34,238 nucleotides of DNA from Prolixibacteraceae bacterium (GTDB lineage: Bacteria > Bacteroidota > Bacteroidia > Bacteroidales > Prolixibacteraceae): NCBI GenBank assembly GCA_016931385.1, contig JAFGEV010000091.1, forward strand, positions 1-34,238, read 5' to 3'. Positions within the stretch are counted from its first letter, which is position 1; each line of letters starts with the position of its first letter. The notes beneath the pieces are model-generated. The model ran no database searches, was not told where the DNA came from, and saw only the letters and a program-made list of their open reading frames with translations. The position numbers and the translations under genes were made by a program. Below, piece after piece: positions 18,201 through 26,032 of the stretch.

Positions 18201-18491
18201 GGCCCCGGGAACCCGGTGGCTTTTTCCACCAATCCTTCAGGCACAGAGGGCTTTATTAATGGCTCATTCCAGGTTTATCCTGTTCCCTTTACCGACAATC
18301 TCACTATTGAAAGGCCTTCAATTGGAAATGGATTTGCAGCCACTTTTTATACTTCCGATGGAAGGGTGTGCTTGCATGTTCCGCTTAAAACACAAAAACA
18401 GATTGTGAATACATCAACCTTAAAATCCGGGATTTATTTTCTTGAGATATCAAACGGGGAAGTAACCGAAACGGTTACAATTTTAAAATAA
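15297..18491 (+). CDS. DUF362 domain-containing protein with beta-propeller (two-component regulator propeller-like) repeats, Fn3-like region and type IX sorting domain; tandem paralog of the preceding gene
   Basis: 1064 aa; N-terminal ~530 aa closely parallels the upstream protein; repeats such as VKKIVIDKHGVKWFGTDKGISRFDG, VNDVEVDGQGNIWMGTNNGIHILSSDG; Fn3-like GQWVCVYNGTGNSVNVTGLSPETNYRAIAFEYMGNEG; C-term FQVYPVPFTDNLTIE...IVNTSTLKSGIYFLEISNGEVTETVTILK. Confidence 0.88.
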   Translation: MRKLAQKEKNNNKGKLWMKITFFLLGIASTIWFLIRVIPKPSRATYPCMRTAAPLMSSFVIYLLSIAGSAFAFRNFKKSIAATRYIAASAFFIVALVMLMAANLSNTREAKAINLLEAEHFEANNPIGDAQGLFPGRVVWVWNKHATDENYNPPSNSRDKTMWWAYFTNGEEVEKMLEQAILNYSGESELDEAWDVLFRYFNNQRDKGDVGYKPGEKVYIKLNITNSASGEDKTSNFNRMDSTPELALALLKHLVEIVGVNQSDIYIGDPFRTFHSLYWDMCHDVYPDVNYTCGRVLNGRHQTVPTSEPVMHFSDGQYSWRIPQEYVDAEYFINMPCLKTHNEGGITLGAKNHQGSVLQDGAGPADQYAINMHYSLPANNPGYGKYRHIVDYLSHKDVGGKTLITIIDGIWAGRSWEGYIDKWNMAPFNGDYPSSLFVSQDRVAVDAVCYDFLLEEYKDKNASIRYPYFEGCDDYLFQAADASYWPEGLVYDPEGDGTPISSLGVYEHWNNPLDKLYSRDLGTGDGIELVKVNLNNDPLTSQNSGLASSKVKKIVIDKHGVKWFGTDKGISRFDGTNWETIDNTNNLRDNNINDLFYDRTFDDDNLWVATNGGVSALKINANGVVSSENYYVGSPGSEILSNEVDAVGVDANNNCWIATTDGLNVFDGENWDAIFTFMNADRETESWNSLRVNDIASYENDAMVYVATAGKGVFRYGYNDVDGFTSASAMTSRWSGFWSDSINSIRMVDTIQWYGTTRGTFQHLGPSTKNYWDFAFTEYEGIVDPVVNDVEVDGQGNIWMGTNNGIHILSSDGIFKYSSGIQTSQIKASPGSETVKLTWTNGNGFPETIFSSKINDIATDMNGDVLVASDNGVEIFKEVPGVSHDLEARRVVFITKNEASDYPAVQAGMSYNGSSEFPGGSKIGQWVCVYNGTGNSVNVTGLSPETNYRAIAFEYMGNEGKEVYCLLEGPGNPVAFSTNPSGTEGFINGSFQVYPVPFTDNLTIERPSIGNGFAATFYTSDGRVCLHVPLKTQKQIVNTSTLKSGIYFLEISNGEVTETVTILK

Positions 18492-18521
18492 CCTCATTAT
18501 TTTGATAATGATAAAAAGCAA

Positions 18522-18552
18522 GGGTTTCAGTTTTAATTGAAACCCTTTTTTT
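18522..18552 (+). terminator. Rho-independent terminator downstream of the DUF362 pair
   Basis: GGGTTTCA-gttttaat-TGAAACCC followed by a 7-nt T tract. Confidence 0.85.
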
Positions 18553-18574
18553 AATATCTTTCTGGAAAAAAATT

Positions 18575-19951
18575 ATGATTGAAAAACAAATTATTGAGGT
18601 ACTTGGTCGCCAAAAGGCCTTTTACCAATCCCATCAAACCAAAAACATCGCATTCAGGAAGGAAGCCCTCATGAAATTGAAAAAATGCATTTCAGCCAAT
18701 GAATCCCGCATAATGGAGGCACTATGGAGCGACCTTCATAAATCAGCTTTCGAAAGTTATGCTACTGAAATTGGGCTGGTGTACAATGAAATTGGTTTCC
18801 ACCTGAAGAAATTAAAACAGTGGTCAAGGCCAAAGATTGTTTCGTCGCCAATAACCATCATGCCTTCGCGAAGCTACATTTACAAAGAACCTTTCGGAAA
18901 CATCCTAATAATTTCCCCCTGGAATTATCCATTATTCCTGTTGATAAGCCCGCTTATAGGGGCTATTTCGGCAGGTAACACTGCCATTTTAAAACCCTCA
19001 CCCTACGTGCCACATTTCTCGCGATTGATTGAAGATATTATCAATACGGCTTTTCCTGATGAATATATACATGTTTTTAATGGGAACCGTGAAGTGAACC
19101 AGCTTCTTCTTAAACAAAAGTACGATTACATCTTTTTCACAGGAAGTTCTACGTTGGGGAAAATAGCAATGAAGGCTGCAGCCCAAAACCTAACACCGGT
19201 TACTCTTGAACTTGGAGGTAAGAGCCCTTGCATTGTCGATGAAGATGCAAACCTGAAGTTGGCAGCCCGTCGAATTGTCTGGGGTAAGTTTCTGAATGCA
19301 GGCCAAACCTGCATAACACCAGATTATATTCTTGCACATGCAAAAGTCAAACAGCAATTAATTGAAAACATTAAAAAGGAGATAATTCTTCAGTTTGGTG
19401 AAAATCCGAAGAACAGTCCTGATTTTCCCCGTATAGTTAACGAAAGGGCTTTTGAAGGCTTGTGTGAATTTTTAAATGAAGGGAAAATTGTAGCAGGGGG
19501 AGAAACATCGAAACAAGATTTGTACATTGCTCCTACTGTTATTGATGAAGTGAAACCGGAATACCCCATTATGCAGGAAGAAATTTTCGGGCCACTTTTG
19601 CCGATACTCGAAATCCATTCGCTTGAAGAAGCCATACAGTTTGTAAATGAACGGGAAAAACCCCTGGCTTTGTATTATTTTTCAGGTAACCGTAAAAAGA
19701 TACAACGTGTATTAGAAGAAACATCATCGGGTGGATGTTGTATAAACGATACCATTCTTCATATTGCAAACAACAAACTTCCTTTTGGCGGGGTTGGAAA
19801 CAGTGGTATGGGTAAGTATCACGGCAGGGCGAGTTTCGAAACGTTTTCAAATACACGTTCAGTTTTAAAGTCATCAACGGTAATTGATGTTCCGTTAAAA
19901 TATGCTCCGTATAAAAAATACAAGCTCAGTATTCTGAAAAAATTAATGTAG
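18575..19951 (+). CDS. Aldehyde dehydrogenase family protein (class 3 / fatty aldehyde dehydrogenase-like)
   Basis: 458 aa; VTLELGGKSPCIVDEDA, NAGQTCITPDYIL catalytic Cys motif, EEIFGPLLPI, C-term LPFGGVGNSGMGKYHGRASFETFSNTRSVL. Confidence 0.95.
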   Translation: MIEKQIIEVLGRQKAFYQSHQTKNIAFRKEALMKLKKCISANESRIMEALWSDLHKSAFESYATEIGLVYNEIGFHLKKLKQWSRPKIVSSPITIMPSRSYIYKEPFGNILIISPWNYPLFLLISPLIGAISAGNTAILKPSPYVPHFSRLIEDIINTAFPDEYIHVFNGNREVNQLLLKQKYDYIFFTGSSTLGKIAMKAAAQNLTPVTLELGGKSPCIVDEDANLKLAARRIVWGKFLNAGQTCITPDYILAHAKVKQQLIENIKKEIILQFGENPKNSPDFPRIVNERAFEGLCEFLNEGKIVAGGETSKQDLYIAPTVIDEVKPEYPIMQEEIFGPLLPILEIHSLEEAIQFVNEREKPLALYYFSGNRKKIQRVLEETSSGGCCINDTILHIANNKLPFGGVGNSGMGKYHGRASFETFSNTRSVLKSSTVIDVPLKYAPYKKYKLSILKKLM

Positions 19952-19964
19952 ATTTTGCATAATG

Positions 19965-19995
19965 AAAAAAGCTGCTTCATATAGAGGCAGCTTTT
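19965..19995. terminator. Bidirectional terminator between convergent aldehyde dehydrogenase and proS
   Basis: AAAAAAGCTGC ... GCAGCTTTT inverted repeat with A-tract on one side and T-run on the other, in a convergent gap. Confidence 0.75.
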
Positions 19996-20009
19996 CTGTT
20001 TTTAAAGGA

Positions 20010-21485
20010 TTAGTATGCGATTCCGAACAGCACCCTTTTATTCGAAGGTTTACCTGAATATATACATTTTCCATCTTCCTCAACAGCATCGAAAGGGATG
20101 CAACGGATGGTGGCTTTTGTTTCGTCCTTGATTTTTTGTTCGGTTTCAGGTGTTCCGTCCCAGTGGGCTGAAATGAAACCACCTTTGCTTGTAAGCACAT
20201 CTTTAAAGACATCCCAGGTATCAACAGAAGTTATATGTGAATTGCGGAAACCGAGTGCTTTTTGATAAATGCCTTTCTGTATTTTTTCCAAAAGGTCGGC
20301 TACAAATTTCTCGATGCCTTCAATATTCACGACTTCTTTTGTGAGAGTATCACGTCGGGCAACTTCAACAGTGCCGTTTTCGAGGTCGCGTGGCCCCATT
20401 GCAAGACGCACCGGCACCCCTTTAAGCTCATATTCGGCAAATTTCCAGCCTGGTTTTTTGGCATCGCTGTAATCGTATTTTACGGAGATACCTTCAGTTT
20501 TCAGACGTTTTTCAATTTCGGAAACCTTTTCGGAAATCGCTTTCAGTTGTTCTTCATTTTTATAAATAGGAACAATCACAACCTGAAAAGGGGCAAGTTT
20601 TGGAGGCAATACCAAACCGCTGTCATCAGAGTGAGCCATCACGAGCGCACCCATCAAACGGGTTGATACGCCCCATGAGGTTGCCCAAACATATTCGAGT
20701 TTACCTTCTTTATCGGCAAATTTTACATCGAAGGCTTTGGCAAAATTCTGCCCAAGGAAATGAGATGTTCCAGCCTGCAATGCTTTTCCATCCTGCATGA
20801 GCGCTTCAATGCAAAGGGTGTCGAGCGCCCCGGCAAAACGTTCATTCTCCGATTTGTGCCCTTTTATTACAGGCATAGCCATAAAGCTTTCAGCAAAATG
20901 GGCGTATACATTCACCATTTTCAATGTTTCCTCAATGGCTTCATCCTTTGTTGCATGGGCAGTATGCCCTTCCTGCCAAAGAAATTCGGCTGTGCGTAAA
21001 AACAAACGGGTACGCATTTCCCAACGTACAACATTGGCCCACTGGTTGCAAAGTATAGGCAGGTCGCGCCAGGATTGAATCCAGTTTTTATATGTGTTCC
21101 AAATTATTGTTTCGGATGTTGGCCGTACAATTAATTCCTCTTCCAGTTTAGCTGCCGGGTCAACCACTACACCTTTCCCATCGGGGTCATTTTTCAAACG
21201 GTAATGGGTAACAACGGCACACTCTTTGGCAAAACCTTCAACATGGTCGGCTTCCTTACTGAAAAACGATTTTGGAATAAAAAGCGGGAAATAGGCATTA
21301 ACATGACCCGTTTCTTTAAAAAGTTGATCAAGCGCGGCCTGCATTTTTTCCCAAATAGCATAGCCATAAGGTTTTATGACCATGCAGCCCCTAACGGCTG
21401 AATTCTCAGCTAAATCGGCCTTTACAACAAGTTCGTTGTACCACTGAGAATAATTTTCGCTCATTGAAGTTAATTCCTTAGCCAT
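20010..21485 (-). CDS. proS: Prolyl-tRNA synthetase (ProS type 3, archaeal/eukaryal-like form)
   Basis: Start re-assigned to [46 protein letters not shown] (ORF track start 21575); [58 protein letters not shown]-terminal tyrosine (LFGIAY). Confidence 0.97.
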   Translation of the reverse strand: MAKELTSMSENYSQWYNELVVKADLAENSAVRGCMVIKPYGYAIWEKMQAALDQLFKETGHVNAYFPLFIPKSFFSKEADHVEGFAKECAVVTHYRLKNDPDGKGVVVDPAAKLEEELIVRPTSETIIWNTYKNWIQSWRDLPILCNQWANVVRWEMRTRLFLRTAEFLWQEGHTAHATKDEAIEETLKMVNVYAHFAESFMAMPVIKGHKSENERFAGALDTLCIEALMQDGKALQAGTSHFLGQNFAKAFDVKFADKEGKLEYVWATSWGVSTRLMGALVMAHSDDSGLVLPPKLAPFQVVIVPIYKNEEQLKAISEKVSEIEKRLKTEGISVKYDYSDAKKPGWKFAEYELKGVPVRLAMGPRDLENGTVEVARRDTLTKEVVNIEGIEKFVADLLEKIQKGIYQKALGFRNSHITSVDTWDVFKDVLTSKGGFISAHWDGTPETEQKIKDETKATIRCIPFDAVEEDGKCIYSGKPSNKRVLFGIAY

Positions 21486-21576
21486 CTTCTGTTCTTTGGT
21501 ATAGTATTTGCATATTTTCGGTTGCTTAAAAAGCGAGTACAAAGAAAACACAAAAATATTAAAACATAAAGTCAAA

Positions 21577-21582
21577 AGGAGG
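21577..21582 (+). promoter_or_regulatory. Shine-Dalgarno-like sequence AGGAGG
   Basis: AGGAGG ending 7 nt upstream of the ATG at 21590. Confidence 0.6.
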
Positions 21583-21589
21583 ACAAGTT

Positions 21590-23158
21590 ATGAAAAGTAA
21601 TTTAACCATATTAACCTTTATCGCCCTGATTGCTTCTTCTTGCAGCACAAGCTTTCAGACGACAGGCCGTTATGTCGACGACCTTTACTACTGGCCAGGC
21701 GATGCCCCGCTTATTGTAGCGGATGAAACCCTCCCTGAAATTGGTGTTGCAGAAGAAACTGCCGCTAACGATGTGTTAATCATTAGCGAGGCAGCTGAAA
21801 ACCCCGATGGCACCAAAACCCTTAACAATTATATTTATGCCGACGAGGAACCCGATTGGTATTCTGAAGTGCAGGCAAACAACCTTGAGAATATCGAAAA
21901 TATGGAGGCAGATACCCTGATTGTTCCTTCAGAAGAAGACGGAACTTACATCGTCAATAATTATTATATGGACGATGATTATTCCTATACTGAAAGAATC
22001 AGGCGTTTCCACGATCCATATTACTACGACCCTTACTGGAATTTCTCGATTGGATGGGGTTGGGGCTATCCTTATTACTCTTACAATCGCTGGAACTCGT
22101 GGTACTGGGATCCATGGTACTATGACCCATGGTACTACGACTCATGGTGTTATTCATGGGGATACAGGCCATATTATAGCTCATGGTATTGGGGCGGTTA
22201 TGGATATTATGGAAGATATTCACCATACTACTATAACCATTACAGTCCATATCACGGAAACTGGCATAATTATAGCTGGGATTACAAAAAGGACACCTAT
22301 GATGGCGACAGGCAGTCGCGCAGGCCCAACTCAATTTACAGCGGAGGTGGCGGCGGAGCTGTAAGCGCTTCATCGGCACGAAGCAGCAGGGAGTACACTG
22401 CTACAGGCAGTCCCACAATCAATAAATCGGCAAATGCTGAAAGCAGCCGCAGGCGTGTTGTCAGCGACAATACATCAGCTTCAACTCAAAAGTCGGTTTC
22501 TTCCAATACACAGAGCCGTTCAAGCGCCGTACTTACAGAAAAACGTCGGTCGGTTCCAGCATCAACTAGCAGTTCTGTTCGTTCGAATACTGACTACACA
22601 AGGACAGATGCTACCCGTAGTTCCACTTCTTCGTACAGGACGAATTCAAATTCTTCACAACCCCGTGTTGTGACAGGAAGCAGCTCATCGACCAGGAGCA
22701 ATTCGTATACACCCAGTTACAATAAACCCAGAACGAATACAAGGTCTACTTACAATACCAACCGTTCGTCGGGCACACAATCACGTACTTATAATGCTCC
22801 ATCGGAGAGCCGTTCACGGTCGAGCTATCAGATTCCGTCAACCAGCAGTAGCAAAAGCACAAGTACTTCGAGCCCAACATATCGCTCAAGTTCATCTTCT
22901 TCTTCATCGAAGAGTTCCAGCTACTCACGCTCAAGTTCATCAGGTTCGAGTAGCAGTTCATACAGCAGGCCATCGACAAGCAGTAGCAGCCGGAGCTATT
23001 CAAGCGGTAGCTCGTCAGGGAGCAGCCGCAGTTACTCTAGCGGAAGTTCCTCAGGCAGCAGCCGTAGTTATTCAAGCGGAAGCAGCGGAAGCAGCTCAAG
23101 AAGTTCCGGTAGTTCCGGTAGTTCCGGCGGCAGTTCATCGAGAGGAGGCAGGCGCTAA
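21590..23158 (+). CDS. Low-complexity lipoprotein: Tyr/Trp/Asp-rich middle, Ser/Arg/Gly-rich C-terminal tail
   Basis: 522 aa; lipobox-like signal MKSNLTILTFIALIASSC; WYWDPWYYDPWYYDSWCYSW; long (S/R/G/Y) tail with SRSYSSGSSSGS repeats. Sense frame supported by SD and signal peptide. Confidence 0.8.
   Translation: MKSNLTILTFIALIASSCSTSFQTTGRYVDDLYYWPGDAPLIVADETLPEIGVAEETAANDVLIISEAAENPDGTKTLNNYIYADEEPDWYSEVQANNLENIENMEADTLIVPSEEDGTYIVNNYYMDDDYSYTERIRRFHDPYYYDPYWNFSIGWGWGYPYYSYNRWNSWYWDPWYYDPWYYDSWCYSWGYRPYYSSWYWGGYGYYGRYSPYYYNHYSPYHGNWHNYSWDYKKDTYDGDRQSRRPNSIYSGGGGGAVSASSARSSREYTATGSPTINKSANAESSRRRVVSDNTSASTQKSVSSNTQSRSSAVLTEKRRSVPASTSSSVRSNTDYTRTDATRSSTSSYRTNSNSSQPRVVTGSSSSTRSNSYTPSYNKPRTNTRSTYNTNRSSGTQSRTYNAPSESRSRSSYQIPSTSSSKSTSTSSPTYRSSSSSSSSKSSSYSRSSSSGSSSSSYSRPSTSSSSRSYSSGSSSGSSRSYSSGSSSGSSRSYSSGSSGSSSRSSGSSGSSGGSSSRGGRR
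22100..22144 (+). repeat. 15-nt (5-aa WY[W/Y]D[P/S]) tandem repeat, 3 copies, within CDS
   Basis: tggtactgggatcca / tggtactatgaccca / tggtactacgactca read directly. Confidence 0.85.
22988..23095 (+). repeat. 36-nt (12-aa SRSYSSGSSSGS) degenerate tandem repeat, about 3 copies, within CDS
   Basis: SRSYSSGSSSGS SRSYSSGSSSGS SRSYSSGSSGSS in translation, with matching degenerate DNA. Confidence 0.75.
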
Positions 23159-23184
23159 ATATTAACCCAAAAAAAATTACAATT

Positions 23185-24780
23185 ATGAAACGATATATTA
23201 TTACCGTTATCATTGCCCTGGTGGCAGTGACCGGATATAGTCAGGATTTCTTCGATGCAGTAAAGTTTGCTCAAACAGGTTATGGCGGAACAGCCCGATC
23301 GATAGCAATGGGAAGCGCGTTTGGCTCGCTTGGTGCCGACTTTAGCTCGGCAAGCATAAACCCGGCCGGGATGGGACTTTACCGTTCAGGGGAGTTTACC
23401 CTTTCCCCAACACTTAACATTAACTCGGTTAACGCCTCTTACCTGGATAAAAACAGGATGGATGATAAATTCAATTTCAATTTCAACAACCTGAGTTATG
23501 TAACAACAGCTAATACCGGCGTTGAATCGGGCATAGTATCAGTAACCATAGGCCTGGGTTATAACAGGTTGAAGAACTTTCATTCACGGATTATGGTTTA
23601 TGGAGAAGATGCACAAACATCTTTACTTGCCGAATACAGTGATAATGCAAACTTCGATGCTGGCCATCCCGATTATTTTGATGCCTTTAACGAAGGATTG
23701 GCATGGAACACTTTCCTTATAAACGAAGACCCTGATTTATCGGTTATCGAAGGAATATATTACGACGACCTTTCGGAGTATGCCAAGTACGAAATATATG
23801 AAGACAACAACCTGATCGGTTACGGATACGAACGGACAGCTGTAAGCCCCCATAAACAAAAAAGCTCAATTGAACGTTCCGGACGTATAGACGAGTATCT
23901 TATTTCGCTAGGAATGAACGTAAATCATAAAGTGTTCTTCGGGGCTTCGTTAGGGCTTGTCGATATTGAATACCGTGAAAATACTGCCTTTACTGAAGAA
24001 GATAATTACAATGTGAGCGAGTACCTTCAGGAATACACCCAGACTTCCGACATTTATCATTCAGGAATGGGGATCAACCTGAAAACAGGAATTATTTTCA
24101 GGCCCTTTAAATCGTTGCGAATTGGCGCTGCAGTTCATACGCCAACATTTTATTCGCTCGATTATGGTTACGAGAAAAGCATCGATGCATATTTTGACCA
24201 GGAAGTTGGGGATGATGAGCTTGGATATTCAACCAGTCACTCAGATGAAATATCCGACTACTACGATTACAATTTTGAAACCCCAATGCGTGCAATATTC
24301 AGCGCCTCTTATCAGCTAGGGCAAATAGCGATTATAAGTGCCGATTATGAATTGATAAATTACGCAGCTTCGAAATTCCGTCATGCTCCAGGCGATAATT
24401 ACGATTATTCATCGCAAAATGGCGATATTCAGAATTTGCTTAAAGCCACCGGAAACCTCCACCTCGGAGGGGAATTCAGGCTTACCCAGAATTTTAGTTT
24501 GCGGGCAGGATTTGAAATGTTCGGAAACCCATGGAATAAAACCCATACATTCGAAGATGGCACAACAGGTGACATCCTGAACTTCAACGATATTTACAGA
24601 ACTTATTCTGCCGGTTTCGGTTATCGCCAGCAACATTTTTTCATCGATTTTGCATACCGCCTGAGCCAGATAACTGAACAGTACCAGGTGCATCACATGT
24701 ACTATTCCAACGGAGAAAACATTGCAGGTCTGACTGAATTCAACAATCAGGCTACACTTACCCTTGGATACAGGTTTTAA
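23185..24780 (+). CDS. OmpP1/FadL/TodX-family-like outer membrane protein
   Basis: 531 aa; signal peptide then TGYGGTARSIAMGSAFGSLGADFSSASINPAGMGLYRSGEFTLSPTLN; beta-barrel-type sequence ending in LTLGYRF. Confidence 0.85.
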   Translation: MKRYIITVIIALVAVTGYSQDFFDAVKFAQTGYGGTARSIAMGSAFGSLGADFSSASINPAGMGLYRSGEFTLSPTLNINSVNASYLDKNRMDDKFNFNFNNLSYVTTANTGVESGIVSVTIGLGYNRLKNFHSRIMVYGEDAQTSLLAEYSDNANFDAGHPDYFDAFNEGLAWNTFLINEDPDLSVIEGIYYDDLSEYAKYEIYEDNNLIGYGYERTAVSPHKQKSSIERSGRIDEYLISLGMNVNHKVFFGASLGLVDIEYRENTAFTEEDNYNVSEYLQEYTQTSDIYHSGMGINLKTGIIFRPFKSLRIGAAVHTPTFYSLDYGYEKSIDAYFDQEVGDDELGYSTSHSDEISDYYDYNFETPMRAIFSASYQLGQIAIISADYELINYAASKFRHAPGDNYDYSSQNGDIQNLLKATGNLHLGGEFRLTQNFSLRAGFEMFGNPWNKTHTFEDGTTGDILNFNDIYRTYSAGFGYRQQHFFIDFAYRLSQITEQYQVHHMYYSNGENIAGLTEFNNQATLTLGYRF

Positions 24781-24806
24781 ATCAAATATTTGAAAGATAA
24801 AATCGG

Positions 24807-24833
24807 GCCCTGATAATTTCAGGGCTTTTTTTT
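24807..24833 (+). terminator. Rho-independent terminator after OmpP1-like gene
   Basis: GCCCTGA-taat-TTCAGGGC followed by an 8-nt T tract. Confidence 0.85.
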
Positions 24834-24970
24834 ATGCAGTGATTCAAATTGTAAAAAAACAGATGTTTTTCAACATGCGAATAGTGTACAACTTTGAGGG
24901 GGGAAAACGTTTTAAAATTGTATTAATGTTATAAGAAAAAAACAGGAAAGTCTTTTAAAAAATCAAAAGG

Positions 24971-25261
24971 ATGTGTACAACAAAAAATATCGAATTCCTT
25001 GTAGCGAAACATTTCTTTACCGAAGCTGAAGCAAGAGGCCAGAAATTGATTTTAGGAAATATCGATACAAACATATGGCTTCATAAAGAAAAAATTAATT
25101 TCAACCATGTTGTAGAAATTGCAAAACGATATAACGATTCCTGTATATTTATCATATCCAAAGGCCCCAACAAAGGATTCTATGTTTATTCCAATTCTAA
25201 AAAGGTTTGTTTCAAACTTGCAAATGAAACTCTGCCTATAAATCATGTTGAAATGGTTTGA
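24971..25261 (+). CDS. Small hypothetical protein (96 aa)
   Basis: ATG-initiated ORF MCTTKNIEFLVAKHFFTEAEARGQKLILGNIDTNIWLHKEK..., codirectional with downstream genes, not overlapped by a better frame. Confidence 0.55.
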   Translation: MCTTKNIEFLVAKHFFTEAEARGQKLILGNIDTNIWLHKEKINFNHVVEIAKRYNDSCIFIISKGPNKGFYVYSNSKKVCFKLANETLPINHVEMV

Positions 25262-25295
25262 ATTTGTATATTTGGTTATCTTATAATCAAATTGC

Positions 25296-26018
25296 ATGTT
25301 GTATAAACCTGAATACGATCCGCTAGGTTTTGCCATATTTAACTACTACCGTAACAAGGATAACACTCCTGTGCTGGTAACTTCAAAAATAGTTGAAGAC
25401 GAAGCACTGCCCCCCGATTATTTTTTCAGAGAATATGCCGACATGCCACTTCTTGAGCGGATAGCCCTGAAAAAATGCAGGGGCAAAATTCTCGACATTG
25501 GCGCTGGTGCTGGTTGCCATTCATTATTTCTCCAGAACAAAGGTTATGATATTACGTCACTTGAATTATCAATGATGTGTTGTGAAGTAATTTCCGGACG
25601 CGGTATAAACAAAGTCGTTAACAGAGATATATTTGACTTTGACGGAGACAGGTTTGATACCCTGTTGCTATTAATGAATGGTGTTGGCATTGCCGGAACG
25701 TTGGATGGTTTAAAAGAACTCCTGAAGCAATTAAAGAAACTCCTGAACCCCGGGGCATCAATTTTACTCGATTCGTCGGATTTGATATACCTGCATATGA
25801 ACAAAAGCGGAGAATTGGAATTTGATATTAATTCATCAAACTATTATGGCGAAATTGAATATCAGTTGAAATATAAAGAAATTATTGGTGAACCTTTTTC
25901 GTGGTTATTCATAGATAATGTACTTTTAAGCGAAATTGCAGAGGAATGTGGCTTTGTAACAAAAGTTATTGAATATGGGCCCCATTACGATTATCTTGCA
26001 GAGTTAACAATGACCTAA
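25296..26018 (+). CDS. Class I SAM-dependent methyltransferase
   Basis: 240 aa; motif I KILDIGAGAGCHSLFLQNKGYDITSLELS, followed by FDTLLLLMNGVGIAG and LLNPGASILLDSSD. Confidence 0.88.
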   Translation: MLYKPEYDPLGFAIFNYYRNKDNTPVLVTSKIVEDEALPPDYFFREYADMPLLERIALKKCRGKILDIGAGAGCHSLFLQNKGYDITSLELSMMCCEVISGRGINKVVNRDIFDFDGDRFDTLLLLMNGVGIAGTLDGLKELLKQLKKLLNPGASILLDSSDLIYLHMNKSGELEFDINSSNYYGEIEYQLKYKEIIGEPFSWLFIDNVLLSEIAEECGFVTKVIEYGPHYDYLAELTMT

Positions 26019-26032
26019 AAAAATGAACCGTT

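Noticed and set aside
22790-23150. Possible CRISPR-like or minisatellite array
   Set aside because: Repeats are short, degenerate, in frame, and without unique spacers; explained by the protein's Ser-rich repeats.
22794-23165. Ala/Val/Arg-rich ORF in another frame of the Ser-rich tail, plus minus-strand ORFs 21999-22379 and 22746-23003
   Set aside because: Frameshifted or antisense readings of a low-complexity repeat region; the Ser-rich frame has the signal peptide and SD.
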